Both the position numbers and the translations under genes were made by a program. DNA of 64,000 nucleotides from assembly GCF_001647675.1 (NCBI RefSeq), contig NZ_CP015594.1, positions 558,001 to 622,000 on the forward strand, read 5' to 3'. The notes below the pieces were generated by a model that did no database searches, was not told the DNA's origin, and saw nothing but the letters and a program-made list of their open reading frames with translations. This document shows, in pieces, positions 60,324 to 64,000 of this stretch. The stretch comes from Acinetobacter sp. NCu2D-2 (GTDB lineage Bacteria; Pseudomonadota; Gammaproteobacteria; Pseudomonadales; Moraxellaceae). Numbering within the stretch: the first letter of the stretch is position 1; the number at the start of each line of letters is the position of its first letter.

Positions 60324-61180
60324 TGAATGGTAAACAGTTAAATGTAATTAAACATGCCATTCAGTCTAAAAAGAAAGTGGTAGAACTGAACCAGACATGG
60401 CTCATGCTCAATCAGGACTTTCAAGTGGGTGTTAAACAGGGACGAGAGTTGCTCTTAAGTCATCGTGATTATGAGATGCTCACAGCAATTTATCAGCGTC
60501 ATATCAAAGTTGCACCATCAGTGAATATCACACTTCAGCAAGATCGTATGACCTTGGTGGATTATTTGAAAGATGAAAAAGTTGGTGGATTTAACGTATT
60601 TGCAGATCAATTGGTCTTTGCATCGGTATCAACTGATTTACCATTAAAAACAGGTAAGGCGACGATTGCTTTTGCGGGGATGTTAGCGACTACACAGATT
60701 GAAAACCTTGATATACCGGCAATACAGCGCATCATTATTATTGAGAATGGTGCCATGATGAGTCGGGTATTTGATTGGTATATGCAGTTACCTATTGAAT
60801 GGCAGTCGAGCCTGTTTGTTTATCGTGGGCATGGCAGCAACATTAAAACGGTAGTCAAATTACTAAAACAAGTATCGATGAGTTGCTTGGTAGCTTTTTA
60901 TGGTGATTTTGATCCTTATGGGATTAATATTGCCTCTCATTTTTATAAAATCCGCCCTTTAGCACTGATCGTACCGTATATTTGGAAGGAAATTATAGCA
61001 ACTCACATCGATAACAATATACATAAATACATGAAGCAGATTGTTCAGAGTCGTGATCTCGCCGTTGATCAAGAAGAACCTATAGTTTTAAGAGAGCTAT
61101 TTCATCACATTAAAACGAACCAAATTGCGATTATGCAGGAGAATGTAAATCGAATAGGACGTTTGATGGTTCTGTATTAA
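60320..61180 (+). CDS. TOPRIM nuclease-like subunit (JetD/MksG-like, short form)
   Basis: The 286-residue product overlaps the kleisin-like gene by 4 bp (ATGA). A TOPRIM core is visible: Glu142 in IIIIENGAMMSRVF, and Asp196 and Asp198 in FYGDFDPYGINIASHF. These are the metal-binding acidic residues. JetD and MksG use such a domain to cut DNA, and JetD is usually near 380-400 residues, so this one lacks about 100 residues of N-terminal region. It would cleave plasmid DNA extruded by the SMC complex. Topoisomerase-VI A-like or DnaG-like alternatives seem less likely in this operon. Confidence 0.7.
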   Translation: MMNGKQLNVIKHAIQSKKKVVELNQTWLMLNQDFQVGVKQGRELLLSHRDYEMLTAIYQRHIKVAPSVNITLQQDRMTLVDYLKDEKVGGFNVFADQLVFASVSTDLPLKTGKATIAFAGMLATTQIENLDIPAIQRIIIIENGAMMSRVFDWYMQLPIEWQSSLFVYRGHGSNIKTVVKLLKQVSMSCLVAFYGDFDPYGINIASHFYKIRPLALIVPYIWKEIIATHIDNNIHKYMKQIVQSRDLAVDQEEPIVLRELFHHIKTNQIAIMQENVNRIGRLMVLY

Positions 61181-61449
61181 TCCTATTTCTGGATAGGGCT
61201 ATGGCTGCTTTAGCTTGAACAGATGACAATTTCAATACAACATCCTTGGCTCATAGGCATGCTGGGGTATCGTAGTTTATGTTACAATATCCGCATATAA
61301 ATATGTTTTGTTACATATAAAAAGAAGAAAAGTTCCCGAGTTCAATTTCCTTTTCCGCAGGGATGTCCTTGTACACAGTATGTACAATCTATTTTTTCCA
61401 AACAAATAAAAGTTAATAAAAACATTGTTTTATATTTGAGTTAGCCGGA

Positions 61450-61470
61450 CGCCATCTCCACTAAAATTCT
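61450..61470 (+). repeat. Island attachment site (right)
   Basis: This repeats the ssrA-end sequence of 43515-43535 in 20 of 21 positions (CTCCACT instead of CTCCACC) and in the same orientation. It marks the right boundary of the island. The gap 61181-61449 between the last operon gene and this site holds only AT-rich DNA and a short CCTAT/ATAGG hairpin. Confidence 0.8.
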
Positions 61471-61507
61471 AAAAAGCCTTAAAACTCAATGATTTAAGGC
61501 TTTTTTA
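61470..61507 (+). terminator. Displaced ssrA-type terminator right of the island
   Basis: AAAAAGCCTTAAA and TTTAAGGCTTTTTT flank a 9-nt loop directly after the right att repeat. Before integration it would have lain just after ssrA, so it is probably the ancestral ssrA terminator. Confidence 0.8.
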
Positions 61508-61633
61508 TTGGGAGTTGAACTCAATATCGGCATTCTGAAAAAAGAACGATTATAAAATTTTAAATATCTAATTATTTAAGTGGGTAGTTGATACGGTAAT
61601 CCTCCCATAAATAACCGAAGTTAAAAGTAGAGG

Positions 61634-62449
61634 TTAAGCAGCCATTAGAGGTGGCTTTCCTTTGTTAGCTTGATGTGGTCTTTCATGGTTGTAATGCCAC
61701 AACCAGTTTGTTGCATAATCTTGTACTTCATCCAAAGTATCAAATAAATGCTTGCTCAGCCAACTATAACGTATGGTCCGATTATAGCGTTCAATATACG
61801 CATTCTGCTGTGGCTTACCCGGTTGAATATATTCAATACGAATACCGTGCTCAGTAGCCCAGCGCACAAATTCGTGACTGATAAATTCGGGACCATTATC
61901 GCATCGGATCACTAACGGTTTTTCTCTCCACTCCAGCAATTGATTCAACGTACGAATAACCCTGATTGTGGGCAATGAGAACCCTGCTTCAATGGCTAGG
62001 CCTTCGCGGCGGTAATCATCAATCACATTCAATAATCGAAACTTGCGACCATCGGAAAGCTGATCATGCATAAAATCTAATGACCAAACCTGATTTTCTC
62101 GGATTGGTTCTTTCAATGGTTCAGGCGCATGCCGTTTTAGTCTTCTTCTCGGTTTAATACGCAGATTCAGTGCCAACTCACAGTAAATGCGGTAAACCCG
62201 CTTGTGATTCCAGCAGCAACTCTCAACATGCCGTAAATACGAGAAGCACAAACCAAAGCCCCAGTCGGAATTTTCCTCAGTGAGTTCAATGAGCTGTTCA
62301 GCAATGAGTGCATTGTCATCGCTGAGTTTGGCTTGATAGCGGTAGCAGGTTTCACTAATGCCAAATGCTTTACAAGCCAAACGAATACTAATGGCATGCT
62401 GGGCAACTGCCTGTTGTGCCATCTTACGCCGGCAAGATGGCTTTACCAC
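61634..62449 (-). CDS. IS3-family transposase OrfB (DDE)
   Basis: The 271-residue catalytic part has DDE residues in [20 protein letters not shown] and [12 protein letters not shown]. It is normally made as an OrfAB fusion by -1 slippage at an A6G run (minus strand, 62455-62449) within the 7-bp overlap with OrfA. An upstream region for DNA binding is HTH_21-like. Confidence 0.92.
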   Translation of the reverse strand: MVKPSCRRKMAQQAVAQHAISIRLACKAFGISETCYRYQAKLSDDNALIAEQLIELTEENSDWGFGLCFSYLRHVESCCWNHKRVYRIYCELALNLRIKPRRRLKRHAPEPLKEPIRENQVWSLDFMHDQLSDGRKFRLLNVIDDYRREGLAIEAGFSLPTIRVIRTLNQLLEWREKPLVIRCDNGPEFISHEFVRWATEHGIRIEYIQPGKPQQNAYIERYNRTIRYSWLSKHLFDTLDEVQDYATNWLWHYNHERPHQANKGKPPLMAA

Positions 62450-62709
62450 TTTTTTACCATCGCTTCCTGGATGATTTCGGCCTTTAATCGCTCTTCCGCA
62501 TACATCTTTTTAAGTCTGGTATTTTCGGCTTCTAGCTCTTTCAGTCGAGCCATTAATGATGTATCCATACCACCATATTTGGCACGCCATTTATAAAAGG
62601 TAGCATTACTCATGCCGTGTTCACGGCAAAGGGTCGCTACAGGTGTGCCAGATTCTGCCTGTTTCAAGATGGACATGATCTGACTGTCAGTAAATTTAGA
62701 TGTTTTCAT
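62443..62709 (-). CDS. IS3-family transposase OrfA
   Basis: The 88-residue protein has the helix-turn-helix [18 protein letters not shown] and [19 protein letters not shown], then a coiled coil [19 protein letters not shown]. It recognises the IS ends. It ends in the slippery A6G used to enter OrfB. Confidence 0.92.
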   Translation of the reverse strand: MKTSKFTDSQIMSILKQAESGTPVATLCREHGMSNATFYKWRAKYGGMDTSLMARLKELEAENTRLKKMYAEERLKAEIIQEAMVKKW

Positions 62710-62965
62710 GCAGAATCTCCTGCTCGTATCTTAAGAGAAAATTCTACTTTTAGATCCTATTATTTTTAGGGGGGATTACCATACGCCACGATATAAAAGT
62801 ATTTTTATCAAAATGAACTAAATAATATATAGGCAATATTTTGCTTATATAAAAAATCTGTGTAAAAAACTTTAACTTAAAAAATGAATAATTCGTCATT
62901 GTCATAGGTAATCAGATTTTTATCAGATATAATTAATTAATATATTTATTAATTTATCAAGCAAT

Positions 62966-63391
62966 ATGAAGAAAGTTAGACCCTCTGTCACTTTGGCATT
63001 ACTACATACACGTGAAGCGCTGATGACACATTTTCGTCCTGCTTTGCATGATGTAGGTCTAACGGAACAGCAATGGCGTATTATCCGTATTTTGGCTCAA
63101 TATGGTGAATTAGAAAGCACACTTTTGGCAGATAAAGCATGTGTATTAAAGCCAAGCCTAACAGGAATTATTCGTAGACTCTGTGAAATGGGATTAGTCC
63201 TGCGTCGTCGTGGTGAACAGGATCAACGCTATGTATATATTAGGTTGACCACGGCAGGCGAAGACATCTTTAAAAAGATGTCTGTCGAAATGGAAAAGCG
63301 ATATCAAAATATTCATCAACAGATTGGTGACGACCGCATGTCAAAACTCTTAGAGCTGTTGACAGAATTACAAAAACTTAAGCTTGATTAA
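62966..63391 (+). CDS. MarR-family regulator, HpaR-like
   Basis: The 141-residue winged-helix regulator matches HpaR, the repressor of homoprotocatechuate degradation: LALLHTREALMTHFRPALHD, LTEQQWRIIRILAQYGE, LKPSLTGIIRRLCEMGLVLRRR and DQRYVYIRLT. No hpa catabolic genes are in view, so its targets may lie further right or elsewhere. It converges with the MFS gene, overlapping its 3' end by 14 bp. The spacer 62785-62965 is AT-rich. Confidence 0.82.
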   Translation: MKKVRPSVTLALLHTREALMTHFRPALHDVGLTEQQWRIIRILAQYGELESTLLADKACVLKPSLTGIIRRLCEMGLVLRRRGEQDQRYVYIRLTTAGEDIFKKMSVEMEKRYQNIHQQIGDDRMSKLLELLTELQKLKLD

Positions 63392-64000
63392 GTGGTTTAC
63401 GCATAATCCATACATAACAAGCCAAATAGCTGCATAAAATGACACTGTAAATCAGCATCAGCTTGCTAGGAAAAATCAGTGAGGCAAGTAGTCCCACACA
63501 TAGACCGCCGAGTGCATCAAAGCCGAAACGGGTTGAGGTATAGATCGAAATTGCACGCCCACGATAAGCTTCAATCGTAGAATTCTGAATAATAATATTG
63601 GTTAAAATATTAGTAGTTGAAATCCCAAAACCTAATAAGAACATTGCAAAACACAGTACATACATATGGGTTGAAATACCCAAAAGCATCAACCCAAAGC
63701 TACAAAAGGCGATATTCTGAATAAAAATATTTTTCGGTGCATTAAAGTTTTTCTTGCTGGCTAAAATCACGGATGAAATTAAAGAGCCAACTCCAGCAAA
63801 GCCCCATAAAATACCTAAGGTTTTTTCATTACCCGCAATAATATCTTTAGCATAAATAGGTAATAGCGTTACATAACTGGACGCCGTCATATTGAGTACA
63901 ATCACCGTCATCATCAAGATACGATATTGATGATTTTGGTACATGTATTTAATACCTTCTATAAATACTGCCCCTAATTTTCCAGTTGCTTTGACAGAGT
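63378..64000 (-). CDS. MFS transporter, C-terminal half (partial)
   Basis: The frame stays open to the right edge, so the gene starts outside. The visible part, just over 200 residues, holds about six transmembrane segments. LGAVFIEGIKYMYQNHQYRI precedes the first one, as in MFS_3/EntS-like exporters. TLLPIYAKDIIAGNEKTLGILWGFAGVGS and YRGRAISIYTSTRFG (quoted in parts) are further typical features. A drug or siderophore exporter is possible. It overlaps the 3' end of the regulator gene. Confidence 0.8.
   Translation of the reverse strand, partial: SVKATGKLGAVFIEGIKYMYQNHQYRILMMTVIVLNMTASSYVTLLPIYAKDIIAGNEKTLGILWGFAGVGSLISSVILASKKNFNAPKNIFIQNIAFCSFGLMLLGISTHMYVLCFAMFLLGFGISTTNILTNIIIQNSTIEAYRGRAISIYTSTRFGFDALGGLCVGLLASLIFPSKLMLIYSVILCSYLACYVWIMRKPLNQA

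Larger units (their letters stand above)
61595..62780 (-). mobile_element. IS3-family insertion sequence (IS407-like, 1186 bp, ATAC duplication)
   Basis: The ends begin GGTAATCC with a run of imperfect inverted repeat (GGTAATCCTCCCATAAATAA against GGTAATCCCCCCTAAAAATA). ATAC flanks both sides (61591-61594 and 62781-62784), a 4-bp target duplication as expected for the IS407 group. Both transposase frames are intact, so this looks like a recent insertion outside the island. Confidence 0.87.

Noticed and set aside
62966..63391. Calling the regulator hpaR with a local catabolic operon
   Set aside because: Similarity to HpaR is good, but no homoprotocatechuate genes lie in the window, so only HpaR-like is stated.

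Overview
The window comes from a gammaproteobacterial chromosome, almost certainly Acinetobacter. The gene order rpsL-rpsG-fusA-tuf, then rimI, bpt/aat/trxB, ftsK, minCDE, rep-dut, algC-argB, bamE/fur and pilTU, the AT-rich base composition, an Asp-rich (Mg-type) HemB, a tmRNA whose tag reads ANDESYALAA, and the mesX-mesD methionine synthase pair all fit that genus. The species cannot be fixed from the sequence alone.

Layout. 1-43530 is ordinary core chromosome: the str operon (rpsL, rpsG, fusA, tuf); N-end-rule transferases beside thioredoxin reductase; FtsK; the Min system beside two membrane-associated genes; a lipoprotein with an OmpA domain; Rep helicase and dUTPase; sugar-phosphate mutase and acetylglutamate kinase; a bacteriohemerythrin; rnfH, bamE and fur; the PilT/PilU retraction motors; SbcCD; HemB; an EmrAB-type efflux pair; glycerol kinase; and ssrA (tmRNA, 43169-43528). 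Most transcription units end in clear rho-independent hairpins.

43515-61470 is a genomic island of about 18 kb inserted at the 3' end of ssrA. It is bounded by a 21-bp direct repeat (20 of 21 identical) that includes the tmRNA acceptor end. A tyrosine integrase and an excisionase-like gene lie next to ssrA. The cargo is a HAD phosphatase, an IS3-family element, queH (its last codons supplied by that IS), an MHS-type transporter, mesX-mesD, an IS5-family element whose transposase carries an amber codon, a Fic protein, and a four-gene, translationally coupled operon (54683-61180). This operon encodes a 1258-residue SMC-like ATPase, a small winged-helix-like protein, a kleisin-like protein and a TOPRIM protein. 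I read it as a divergent MksBEFG/Wadjet (JetABCD)-type plasmid-defence condensin with unusual gene order and a short nuclease subunit. It is the most interesting object in the window.

61471-64000 returns to the chromosome: the displaced ssrA-type terminator, a second IS3-family element with a 4-bp target duplication (ATAC), an HpaR-like MarR regulator, and the 3' part of an MFS transporter running off the right edge.

Function names rest on motifs and remembered family features, since no database search was possible. Start codons were moved inward where a Shine-Dalgarno sequence or family length supported it (fusA, aat, trxB, ftsK, rep, argB, rnfH, yggS, sbcD, hemB, mesX, mesD).
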